Assembly (NCBI GenBank): GCA_937920345.1
Contig: CALGVA010000010.1
Coordinates: 1 to 12,748 of the forward strand
Length of the DNA stretch: 12,748 nt
Direction: 5' to 3'
Source of the DNA: an uncultured Lachnospiraceae bacterium
GTDB taxonomy: Bacteria; Bacillota; Clostridia; Lachnospirales; Lachnospiraceae
Numbering within the stretch: position 1 is the stretch's first letter; every line of letters begins with the position of its first letter. The notes under the pieces are model-generated. The model was not told where the DNA came from. It did no database searches and saw nothing but the letters and a program-made list of their open reading frames with translations. This document shows positions 1 through 5,698 of this stretch, piece by piece. The position numbers and the translations under genes were made by a program.

Positions 1-85
1 TCATAGAAGACCTGTTGTCTAATACCTATTTACAGAAAAACTTTCACAGACTCATTATTTACAGGACTGACATAAATCTGCATTA
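1..85. other. No gene seen; AT-rich spacer after the operon
   Basis: This stretch lies downstream of the operon terminator and runs off the left edge. It has stops in all useful frames and shows no convincing promoter. The only structure I see is the 9-base word TATTTACAG present twice, at 27-35 and 56-64, which is 29 bases apart. It may be the leader of the next module, but nothing in the sequence proves this. Confidence 0.5.
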
Positions 86-114
86 AGAAAGAGCGGGATC
101 ACCCCGCTCTTTCT
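86..114 (-). terminator. Rho-independent terminator of the minus-strand operon
   Basis: A perfect 12-bp stem (AGAAAGAGCGGG pairing with CCCGCTCTTTCT) closes a 5-base loop. It starts three bases after the TGA stop of the DUF3310 gene. Read on the minus strand the stem ends in CTCTTTCTT, a moderate U-tract. The same hairpin read on the plus strand lacks a good T-run, so the direction of use is probably leftward. Position and shape both fit the end of the long early transcript. Confidence 0.8.
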
Positions 115-116
115 GA

Positions 117-359
117 TCATAATTTCATATTTCCTTTCAGTTCGAAGATCCTTCTTTCCAGATACCATTTCGCTTTTTCAAGATCCTGTATCTCCTTTTC
201 CTTATCGTCCATGCCTGCCGAATGCTTCCTTCCCGCCCTGGACACATATTTTATTACATTCCCCAGGCAGAAACCCAGCCCTTTATCCTCTATGTAGTCA
301 ATTACTTCGATCTGCGTGCCGGCGTAATGCTCCGGCCTGTTTACATTGTCATATGCCAT
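117..359 (-). CDS. DUF3310 family phage protein
   Basis: This 80-aa protein matches the small phage family DUF3310, sometimes labelled 'nucleotide kinase' in phage genomes without firm biochemical proof. Family features are visible in order: VNRPEHY near residues 6-12, the GNVIKYVSRAGRK block at 33-45, and a C-terminal helix with DLEKAKWYLERRI at 59-71. It is highly charged and has no membrane segment. The ATG is well placed behind GGAGGTG on the minus strand, with about 5 bases of spacing. The ThyX stop lies inside that ribosome site, so the two genes are probably translationally linked. It is the last gene before the terminator. Next to thyX, a role in nucleotide metabolism is suggested by position only. 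Confidence 0.9.
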   Translation of the reverse strand: MAYDNVNRPEHYAGTQIEVIDYIEDKGLGFCLGNVIKYVSRAGRKHSAGMDDKEKEIQDLEKAKWYLERRIFELKGNMKL

Positions 360-362
360 AAG

Positions 363-1004
363 TCACACCTCCGCTTCTATGTCATCGAAAATAATCGGCA
401 GCTTCTGTTTCAGTTCGGCCAGCAATGGAATCGTCACTTCCCTCATCTGCGGATGGGCTGCCTTTGCTGTCCTGAGTTTGAAGAAATTGCGCCACTCCCG
501 ATAATTTGCAGTAATCGTAATTTCCGTTTTCGTACTGTTTGGCAGGACGGAACGGGCTTCCTGCGGGGCCGCACCTTCTGCCAGCATTTCCAGGTAGGTT
601 CCTTCCGCAACCCCCATTGCAAAAAGCCAGTCACTATAATTAACTGTTCCTTCTGCGAAGAAAAACGGTCTGATAAACGTAACTTCATTGTCAAACTTAT
701 CTGTGGAATAATTGCAGTACCGTGTTGATTCCTGCGCAAATGAAGCAATCCTGTGCCTTACCAGTTCGTGCGAAACGCCGCGGTCTACAATAAACTTGAC
801 GGATAAAGACGAATGTTCAATCATTGCCTCATGCCTTCTATCAATCAGCATTTTTACAAACTGTTTAGCCGATTCCCCGTCTTCCGTGATCCTGTCTTCG
901 GATTTGTAGCAGACGCGCTCGATCTTCTCGATGTGCTGCAGCTCTTCTTTTCCGTTTCCTGATATTTTTGTTAAAATTTCATAACTTGCATTTATTATTT
1001 TCAT
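363..1004 (-). CDS. thyX: Flavin-dependent thymidylate synthase ThyX
   Basis: The 213-aa product makes dTMP from dUMP, using FAD, NADPH and methylene-tetrahydrofolate (EC 2.1.1.148). The ThyX signature RHRX7S is intact: RHR at residues 83-85 and Ser93, within RHRIASFAQESTRY. The C-terminal block with ARSVLP (150-154), the NYREWRNFF region (167-175) and HPQMRE (184-189) also fits the family and supplies residues that ThyX enzymes use for dUMP and FAD binding. Length is usual for phage ThyX (about 200-250 aa). The ATG follows AAGGAG at about 10 bases. There is a 64-base gap to the gene upstream. A phage-borne ThyX would supply thymidine nucleotides during replication. Base composition here is more AT-rich than in the polymerase and VapE genes. 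Confidence 0.96.
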   Translation of the reverse strand: MKIINASYEILTKISGNGKEELQHIEKIERVCYKSEDRITEDGESAKQFVKMLIDRRHEAMIEHSSLSVKFIVDRGVSHELVRHRIASFAQESTRYCNYSTDKFDNEVTFIRPFFFAEGTVNYSDWLFAMGVAEGTYLEMLAEGAAPQEARSVLPNSTKTEITITANYREWRNFFKLRTAKAAHPQMREVTIPLLAELKQKLPIIFDDIEAEV

Positions 1005-1068
1005 CTTGTATTGTCTCCTTTCAGTAATTCCGGGCTGTCGAAAATAGAATCCTTCTACCTATTCTTCA

Positions 1069-1413
1069 TTATCCCTTTTTACCTCTTTCTAATAATTCTT
1101 TTAATGCAGCTTCGGCTTCCTCTCTGGTCTTGTAGAAACCTTTACACTGTCGCAGATCCATTGAAATTTTAATTCCATTTTGGCAGCCGACAGTAACGCC
1201 GGTCTGTGACACGGTTACATATATAACCGGAAGAACATACCCGCCTGAGAATAATGCCCAATCACCTGCTGCACATGGTAATTCTACTAATTTCCCTTGT
1301 TCCTCCAAGTCTTCATAGTCAGACAGCTTTTTAATTGCCTCATTCATTGTCATCTCCATATTATTTTTCAAGTGAATTAAACCCGAGGGCGCTTTTACCG
1401 TTAATCTGCTCAT
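1069..1413 (-). CDS. Small phage protein with 'LSDYEDLEEQG' motif, function unknown
   Basis: This is a 114-aa hypothetical protein of a type common in clostridial phages and conjugative elements. It opens with MSRLTVK, carries an AIKKLSDYEDLEEQGKL segment, a central beta-rich part that begins with LPCAAGDW, and a C-terminal TREEAEAALKELLERG helix. I chose the ATG at 1413 because a perfect AGGAGG lies six bases upstream. The frame stays open to an ATG at 1521, but that part has no comparable ribosome site and overlaps another gene. The start lies inside the 3' end of the 59-aa gene upstream, which suggests coupled translation. No enzymatic motif is visible. The function is unknown. Confidence 0.8.
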   Translation of the reverse strand: MSRLTVKAPSGLIHLKNNMEMTMNEAIKKLSDYEDLEEQGKLVELPCAAGDWALFSGGYVLPVIYVTVSQTGVTVGCQNGIKISMDLRQCKGFYKTREEAEAALKELLERGKKG

Positions 1414-1540
1414 CGTTCTCCTCCTCATAATATTTCTTGGTTTCCTGCACCAGCTTATGTTTTGCCGCTTCTTTACTACTGACCTTGCGGCTGGTACAAT
1501 ACTTTTTAAGATATAAATCATATTTTTCCTGTGCTGTCAT
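1361..1540 (-). CDS. 59-aa basic, helical phage protein, function unknown
   Basis: This short gene reads MTAQEKYDLYLKKY..., ends ...NSLEK and stops with TAA. It starts six bases after the methyltransferase stop, behind GAAAGGCGG, a modest ribosome site. Its last 53 bases overlap the next gene in another frame, and it encodes that gene's AGGAGG within a run of Glu codons (YYEEEN). Predicted structure is mostly helical, rich in Lys and Glu, with a single Cys. It fills what would otherwise be a 133-base gap between two tightly packed genes, which supports it being real. I recognise the general look of small phage proteins of this kind but cannot assign a function. Confidence 0.6.
   Translation of the reverse strand: MTAQEKYDLYLKKYCTSRKVSSKEAAKHKLVQETKKYYEEENDEQINGKSALGFNSLEK
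1420..1425 (-). promoter_or_regulatory. Ribosome binding site deciding the 1413 start
   Basis: A perfect AGGAGG on the minus strand ends six bases before the ATG at 1413. It favours this start over the in-frame upstream ATG at 1521, and lies within the coding sequence of the 59-aa gene. Confidence 0.8.
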
Positions 1541-1546
1541 GTTCTT

Positions 1547-2203
1547 CTACCGCCTTTCTTTCATTCGCTCTTTAGATGATTTATAATAGCTCGGCTCAAT
1601 CTCATATCCCGTATACGCAATTCCATATTCGTCATACGCGATCAGGCTGCTGGCAGAACCTACATGCGTGTCAAGTACCTTCCACCCCGGCTGTATATAC
1701 TTCTGTGCAATCCACCGGTACAGGTTCACCGGCTTCTGTGTTGGATGTATGCGCTTTTCGTTCAGTTTCTTGTTGCCTTGCTGTATGTATCCTTCTTCGA
1801 TCGACTTTCCTTGCATCATGCCGTTCCACATATACCGGAACAACCTTACAGAATCATGCAGACTGCAGTATGCTATCTCGCAGTCTGAAAAACTGCTTGC
1901 ACCGTTACACTTATCCCATACGATGCGCCCGGGTCCGAAATGATAATCAAAATAGTTGCAGCCCCAGATGATCTGGTGCCTTGATACCCGGAACACTTCA
2001 TCAAAATATGCCCTGTCCGGTATTTTCCATTCTTTCGATGGTCTGTAATAACGCTGCACGCCGATCGGGCTGATCTTCCTTCCGTAATACTTCCGCTTTT
2101 CCGGTCCTGAAAAATATGGAGGGTCACACACGGCAATATCAAAATAGTTATCCGGGAACTCCGGTAGGCAGTCCATGCAGTCCGCACAAATATACTCGCT
2201 CAT
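1547..2203 (-). CDS. DNA methyltransferase, N6-adenine/N4-cytosine type (N6_N4_Mtase fold)
   Basis: This 218-aa enzyme would transfer a methyl group from S-adenosylmethionine to a base in DNA. Catalytic motif IV is DPPY at residues 27-30, which usually means N6-adenine specificity. HPTQKPVNLYRWI (153-165) is the conserved block before the SAM site. Motif I reads LDTHVGSASS (178-187) in place of the common DPFxGSG. Motif IV preceding motif I gives the beta-class order. It is short for a stand-alone enzyme, with a compact middle part (about 60-150) where target recognition would lie. The ATG overlaps the stop of the upstream gene as ATGA, so the two are probably coupled. No restriction enzyme partner is present, so it is best read as an orphan phage methylase, perhaps for protection against host restriction. 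Target sequence cannot be told. Confidence 0.92.
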   Translation of the reverse strand: MSEYICADCMDCLPEFPDNYFDIAVCDPPYFSGPEKRKYYGRKISPIGVQRYYRPSKEWKIPDRAYFDEVFRVSRHQIIWGCNYFDYHFGPGRIVWDKCNGASSFSDCEIAYCSLHDSVRLFRYMWNGMMQGKSIEEGYIQQGNKKLNEKRIHPTQKPVNLYRWIAQKYIQPGWKVLDTHVGSASSLIAYDEYGIAYTGYEIEPSYYKSSKERMKERR

Positions 2204-3621
2204 TCCCTCTTGCCGCCTTTCTTCTGCAAATTCTTTAAGAAATCCATCATATATGTTTCCGAGTCAGTTTCCTGGCAATACTCCGCATCATATGCACAGC
2301 CATCATAATCTTTTCTGTTTCTTTCCAGCAGATGATAGTAATATTCATCATCCCTTTTTGCACCATAGTATTTTTTGCGTTGCGGGTATTCCGCGACAAT
2401 AAGCCTGCTGCCCTCAGGGAAATCATACTTATAGTAGTTCACATCAATATTGTCGTCCCGGTACCAGCGTCCCCATTCTTTATAGTTTCGCAGCCATTCT
2501 TTACGCTGGCTGTCATTTTTCAGGATCGGAAGTTCTGGCTGTCTCCCTTCCTTCGGCATATCCTGCACCGCTGTTTGCTCTTTATCGGGTAATACTACAT
2601 CCGGTTTTGCTGATTCCGAATCTTGCGACGTCGCAAGAGTTTCTTTGACCATCTGCAGTTTTGCTGCTTCGCAGCAGAAATCACATTCGCTTTTCAGCGT
2701 ACATTTTTTGCAACACGGGTCTGGTGTCCCACTGCCTGCTGCTTTGTATGCCAACTCAAGATTTATGAACTGGCATTTCTCCCCCATGTCCAACCTGATA
2801 TCTCCGAGTTTTTCCATTGTCTGACAACCGAACGGATTACCACAGGGCGCCTCACAGCAGTGCCGTTCTTTTTGCCTAATGTCACATTCCCGCGCACAAA
2901 GGAAGCATGAATACTTATGCCCGCACCCTTCTGTTGTGATCAGGCTTCCCTCCGGATATACTGTTTTCGGGAACCCGTATGCAGACAGTTTTTCTGGCAC
3001 TTCCCTGTAATCTATGTCTATCACGTCCTGATGTGTTTCCGGGCGTTGCGACGTCGCAACTTCCGCTTCATTGTCTTGCGGTTGGTCATTATCACCAAAA
3101 AACCTGTCATACCACTCCCAATCCTGTGCCTGTCCGCAATTAGGGCATTTCTGCGGCTGTTTGTATTCATCTAACGGTTCTCCGCATGCTGCGCAATAAG
3201 GGTCTGCCAGAAGCCCCCTGACATCAGGCTTCATCTTTGTTCTCTTCTGTTTCTTCACTTCCCTTACCTGCTTCACCGTCATGTCCGGCGTAACCTTTTC
3301 TTCCAGCTCCGGTGACATGTTCAGCATTTCGATCAGCACGCTCTGGGAATAATCCATATACTTCGAATCAATTTTCATGCTGTCCTTACTGTCGGCATAT
3401 TTCTTATTTGCCTTGATGAAACGTGTCGCCATGGTATAATCCATGTGCAGTTCCCTTTCCAGATATTCGTCAAAACTGTTGTGCTCCCGTGTCCACAACT
3501 TTTCTTCCATCATGTGCCTGAGCAGATATCCGGTTAATACCAGATTATTTGCTGACACCATCATTGTCCGCTTGATTTCCCTGTCAAGCTGCTCGTAACT
3601 GTATACCTGCATCTCTTCCAC
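2200..3621 (-). CDS. Cysteine-rich phage protein with ParB-like helical N-terminus
   Basis: This 473-aa protein belongs to an uncharacterised group found in clostridial phages and mobile elements. Residues 1-125 are helical and end in a VTPDMTVKQVREVKKQK stretch, resembling ParB/Spo0J-like DNA-binding regions. Residues 143-162 form a zinc ribbon (CxxC, 12 residues, CxxC). Residues 233-317 hold fifteen cysteines around CCEAPCGNPFGC and GEKCQFINLELAY, so metal binding (Zn or Fe-S) is likely. The C-terminus (375-450) is rich in Tyr, Asp and Arg. Two linkers, near 188-192 and 329-333, each contain ATSQ encoded by a DNA palindrome. The GTG at 3621 sits nine bases after GGAGG; an ATG at 3612 is an alternative. 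DNA binding is inferred from the N-terminus only; no enzyme activity is visible. Confidence 0.85.
   Translation of the reverse strand: MEEMQVYSYEQLDREIKRTMMVSANNLVLTGYLLRHMMEEKLWTREHNSFDEYLERELHMDYTMATRFIKANKKYADSKDSMKIDSKYMDYSQSVLIEMLNMSPELEEKVTPDMTVKQVREVKKQKRTKMKPDVRGLLADPYCAACGEPLDEYKQPQKCPNCGQAQDWEWYDRFFGDNDQPQDNEAEVATSQRPETHQDVIDIDYREVPEKLSAYGFPKTVYPEGSLITTEGCGHKYSCFLCARECDIRQKERHCCEAPCGNPFGCQTMEKLGDIRLDMGEKCQFINLELAYKAAGSGTPDPCCKKCTLKSECDFCCEAAKLQMVKETLATSQDSESAKPDVVLPDKEQTAVQDMPKEGRQPELPILKNDSQRKEWLRNYKEWGRWYRDDNIDVNYYKYDFPEGSRLIVAEYPQRKKYYGAKRDDEYYYHLLERNRKDYDGCAYDAEYCQETDSETYMMDFLKNLQKKGGKRE
2621..2638. repeat. 18-bp perfect palindrome, copy 1 of the TTGCGACGTCGCAA core
   Basis: The sequence TCTTGCGACGTCGCAAGA is its own reverse complement. 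Its 14-bp core is repeated exactly at 3046-3059. It lies in frame in the cysteine-rich gene and encodes L-A-T-S-Q at residues 329-333. As RNA it could fold into a 7-bp stem with an ACGU loop. Confidence 0.85.
3045..3060. repeat. 16-bp perfect palindrome, copy 2 of the TTGCGACGTCGCAA core
   Basis: The sequence GTTGCGACGTCGCAAC is its own reverse complement and shares a 14-bp core with the copy at 2621-2638. It encodes V-A-T-S-Q at residues 188-192 of the same protein, in the same reading frame, 141 codons from the other copy. Confidence 0.85.
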
Positions 3622-3627
3622 TCCGCC

Positions 3628-3828
3628 TCACCTCCACACCTTTTTTGTACACCCGATATGCCAGAACACAGACGTTTTTCTTTTCGTCCGGCTGTAGCAG
3701 ATATTCGTATCTGACTGCTTGATCAGCTGCCTGCAGCCGGGGCAAATATTGTTTGTGCTGTTCAGTTCTTTCCATCTGCCACGTGGTGCCATGCCGTCCA
3801 GCTGCGGCATTAATGTTTCAGTTATCAT
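3628..3828 (-). CDS. Small zinc-finger-like phage protein
   Basis: This 66-aa protein is placed between the SNF2 helicase and the cysteine-rich gene. It has a likely zinc site, with CPGC at residues 29-32 and HIGC at 57-60, plus a further Cys at 44. It is basic at the C-terminus (TKKVWR). The ATG overlaps the helicase stop as ATGA and follows AAGGAG, so translation is probably coupled. The next gene begins six bases after its stop. A second frame over the same region has no such motif or ribosome site and is treated as a shadow. Binding of nucleic acid or protein is plausible for such a finger but is only inferred. I know no named family. Confidence 0.75.
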   Translation of the reverse strand: MITETLMPQLDGMAPRGRWKELNSTNNICPGCRQLIKQSDTNICYSRTKRKTSVFWHIGCTKKVWR

Positions 3829-5189
3829 AATTCTCTCCTTTCGTTGATCGCCCTGATCAGGGCACTCTGCATGTCATCCTTTGCTGTCAGCGCACGCATG
3901 ACGTCTTCGTCGATCGTGCCGGCGGCTACGAGATGGTTGATAATAACACTCCGCTGCTGCCCCTGCCTGTGCAGCCTTGCATTGGCCTGCGCATAAAGCT
4001 CAAGGTTCCAAGTCAGCCCATACCACACGATAATATGTCCGCCGTCCTGTATGTTGAGCCCGTACCCTACGCTGGCAGGATGCGCCATGAGCAGCCTGAT
4101 CTTCCCGTCATTCCAGTCCGCAATGTCCTGTGTCGTCTTAAGTGTCCGTGGTTGCAGAGCCTTGAATTTCTCCTGTATCGCCGTAAGGTCATGCTGGAAG
4201 TTATAGAACACCAGCACCGGATCATGCGGGTTACAGTCAAGGATCTCTTCCAGCGCCTCCAGCTTCTGGTCATGGATATGTATTGCCTGTCCGTCTGTGC
4301 CATACACCATGCCGTTCGCAATCTGCAGCAGTTTGTTGCCCACTGCCGCGGCGGAAAGCCCGACAACTGTTGTATCATCGTCCATAAGCAGGATCTGTTC
4401 CTTCTCCATCCGGTCATAAAGTGCTTTTTCCTGTTCTGACAGTCTGACATGTATCACGTTATCTATCCGCTCGGGAAGTTTCAGGTAATCCTCTGCTTTC
4501 ATGCTCACACAGATATCCCTGATCTTATCCTGTATGATCTTGTCTGCGCCCTTCCGCAGGTTCCAGTTAAATACGGTATATCCGTTACGCATTCCTGCCA
4601 TGAAATACTGTTCCCGGTATGCCCCGATCGTCTTCCCCAGCCGCTCCCCTTTGTCCAGCAGATATAGCTGACTCCACAGATCCATATACCCGTTTGGCGC
4701 CGGCGTGCCGGTAAGCCCAATCATGCGGCTCACCAGCGGCATGACCGACCGCATGGCTTTGAACCTCTGGGACTGGTTGTTTTTAAAACTGGACAGTTCG
4801 TCTATCACGACCGTGTCAAACTTCCACCGCCTCCGTTTCCTGCATTCGTCCACCAGCCACTTGACATTGTCCCGCCCGATGATGTAGATATCCGCCTCTG
4901 CTTCCAGCGCTTCCAGCCTGTGCTTCTTATCTCCGAGTATCTTGGAGATCGTCAGGTGCCGCAGATGGTCCCATTTCTGTGACTCGCGGCTCCATGTGTC
5001 CTCTGCCACCTTCTTCGGTGCAACCACCAGCACCCGGAATATCTCAATGCGGTTGTACATTAATTCCTCTATCGCCGTCAGCGTGACTACTGTCTTGCCC
5101 AGCCCCATCTCCATGAACAGTCCGATCTTCGGCGTCTCAAGTATCCTGTTGTATGCAGTAATCTGGTAGTCATGGGGTATGTACTGCAT
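3825..5189 (-). CDS. SNF2-family DNA helicase/translocase (phage type)
   Basis: This 454-aa ATPase has the full superfamily 2 motif set. Walker A MGLGKT is at residues 28-33 (motif I), followed by VLVVAPKK at 53-60 (Ia), DELS at 130-133 (II, the DEAD-box position), GLTGTPAP at 158-165 (III), and QANARLHRQGQ at 401-411 (VI). PASVGYGLNIQ (371-381) is motif V. It is shorter than cellular SNF2 remodellers and has only the two helicase lobes, as usual in phages. It probably moves along duplex DNA or remodels protein-DNA or branched DNA during replication. The ATG at 5189 is preceded by AGGAGG at six bases; the frame runs upstream to 5285, but that part overlaps the XRE gene and has no homology-like features. 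It overlaps the XRE gene by 20 bases. Confidence 0.95.
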   Translation of the reverse strand: MQYIPHDYQITAYNRILETPKIGLFMEMGLGKTVVTLTAIEELMYNRIEIFRVLVVAPKKVAEDTWSRESQKWDHLRHLTISKILGDKKHRLEALEAEADIYIIGRDNVKWLVDECRKRRRWKFDTVVIDELSSFKNNQSQRFKAMRSVMPLVSRMIGLTGTPAPNGYMDLWSQLYLLDKGERLGKTIGAYREQYFMAGMRNGYTVFNWNLRKGADKIIQDKIRDICVSMKAEDYLKLPERIDNVIHVRLSEQEKALYDRMEKEQILLMDDDTTVVGLSAAAVGNKLLQIANGMVYGTDGQAIHIHDQKLEALEEILDCNPHDPVLVFYNFQHDLTAIQEKFKALQPRTLKTTQDIADWNDGKIRLLMAHPASVGYGLNIQDGGHIIVWYGLTWNLELYAQANARLHRQGQQRSVIINHLVAAGTIDEDVMRALTAKDDMQSALIRAINERREL

Positions 5190-5421
5190 TCTCCCCCTCC
5201 TCCCCGAACAGCAGATAATCCGCTGATACGTTGAAAAGCCTGCATAAGCGTGCAATAGCAAGCGCATTCGGCATACTGTAGCCATTGATCCATGCGTTAA
5301 CTGTTTTTCTTTCCCATTTAATCTTCACTGCCACCTGTTCTTGTGTCATGCCGGATTTCATCCATAGATCTTTTAATCTTTCCGCAAACCCCTCGGGAAA
5401 ATAATGTTTACTGTATCCCAT
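5170..5421 (-). CDS. XRE-family helix-turn-helix regulator
   Basis: This 83-aa protein is a single Cro/CI-type DNA-binding domain with almost nothing else. The helix-turn-helix spans residues 25-47: MTQEQVAVKI is helix 2, and RKTVNAWINGYSMP covers the turn, the recognition helix and the following loop. The trailing ARLCRLFNVSADYLLFGE segment is typical of the family. It has no protease or dimerisation domain as in CI. Its ATG overlaps the VRR-NUC stop by 14 bases, with AAGGAG about ten bases upstream, and its 3' end overlaps the helicase start. Being co-transcribed with replication genes, it could give feedback control of the early operon or switch to later stages. Its operator is not identified. 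It may also act as a replication accessory factor rather than a repressor. Confidence 0.92.
   Translation of the reverse strand: MGYSKHYFPEGFAERLKDLWMKSGMTQEQVAVKIKWERKTVNAWINGYSMPNALAIARLCRLFNVSADYLLFGEEGENAVHTP
5196..5201 (-). promoter_or_regulatory. Ribosome binding site deciding the SNF2 start
   Basis: AGGAGG on the minus strand, within a purine run GGGGAGGAGGGGGAGA, ends six bases before the ATG at 5189. This decides for 5189 over the in-frame upstream ATG at 5285. Confidence 0.8.
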
Positions 5422-5698
5422 ATTCTTTCAACTCCTTTACAAGTTCCCGCGCGCCTCTCATGCCTTTGACCAGACGCACATCAGCCCCTACGCCGGCATA
5501 GCGTTCCCGCTGCCATTTCTGGATATTGGACATCCGTCCAGCCTCCGTCTTAAGCTCCGCAAATATTACATGCCCGCCCGGCATGATGATGATACGGTCA
5601 GGTACTCCCGGATTGGACGGAGAAGTGTATTTGTCACATATGCCGCCCAAGGCTTTGATCTGGTTGCACAGCCACCGCTCTATCTGACTTTCCTTCAT
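5408..5698 (-). CDS. VRR-NUC domain nuclease
   Basis: The 96-aa product is a minimal VRR-NUC nuclease of the PD-(D/E)XK superfamily, the same fold as in the FAN1 nuclease and in many phages. Catalytic residues are visible: GVPDR (Asp34), then AELK (Glu48 and Lys50), and Gln60 in the following helix; Glu6 or Glu3 in the first helix may help. Length fits the stand-alone viral form. Such enzymes cut branched structures, including Holliday junctions, in the viral proteins studied. The ATG directly follows the TAA of the VapE gene, with GGTGAGG as ribosome site. Placed between the primase-helicase and the SNF2 helicase, it probably resolves replication or recombination intermediates. The family call is firm; the substrate is inferred. 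Confidence 0.94.
   Translation of the reverse strand: MKESQIERWLCNQIKALGGICDKYTSPSNPGVPDRIIIMPGGHVIFAELKTEAGRMSNIQKWQRERYAGVGADVRLVKGMRGARELVKELKEYGIQ

Noticed and set aside
222..728. Plus-strand frame of 168 codons opposite thyX and DUF3310
   Set aside because: It is antisense to two well-supported genes, crosses their boundary, and shows no family features.
1005..1068. Gap before thyX searched for a promoter or small gene
   Set aside because: The minus strand holds only a 4-codon frame and no clear -35/-10 pair, so I treat it as leader of thyX within the operon.
1414..1521. Longer N-terminus for the 114-aa protein from the ATG at 1521
   Set aside because: The extension lacks a ribosome site and conflicts with the 59-aa gene; a perfect AGGAGG fixes the start at 1413.
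1859..1887. 8-bp inverted repeat (CAGACTGC / GCAGTCTG) in the methyltransferase gene
   Set aside because: A short stem with a 13-base loop inside a coding region is expected by chance in a window of this length, and there is no U-tract or start codon nearby.
3584..3775. Minus-strand frame of 63 codons overlapping the small zinc protein
   Set aside because: The alternative frame has the AAGGAG site, ATGA coupling and CxxC...HxxC motif; this one has none.
5190..5285. Longer N-terminus for the SNF2 helicase from 5285
   Set aside because: The extra 32 residues overlap the XRE gene, look like an out-of-frame reading of it, and the AGGAGG at 5196-5201 marks 5189 as the start.
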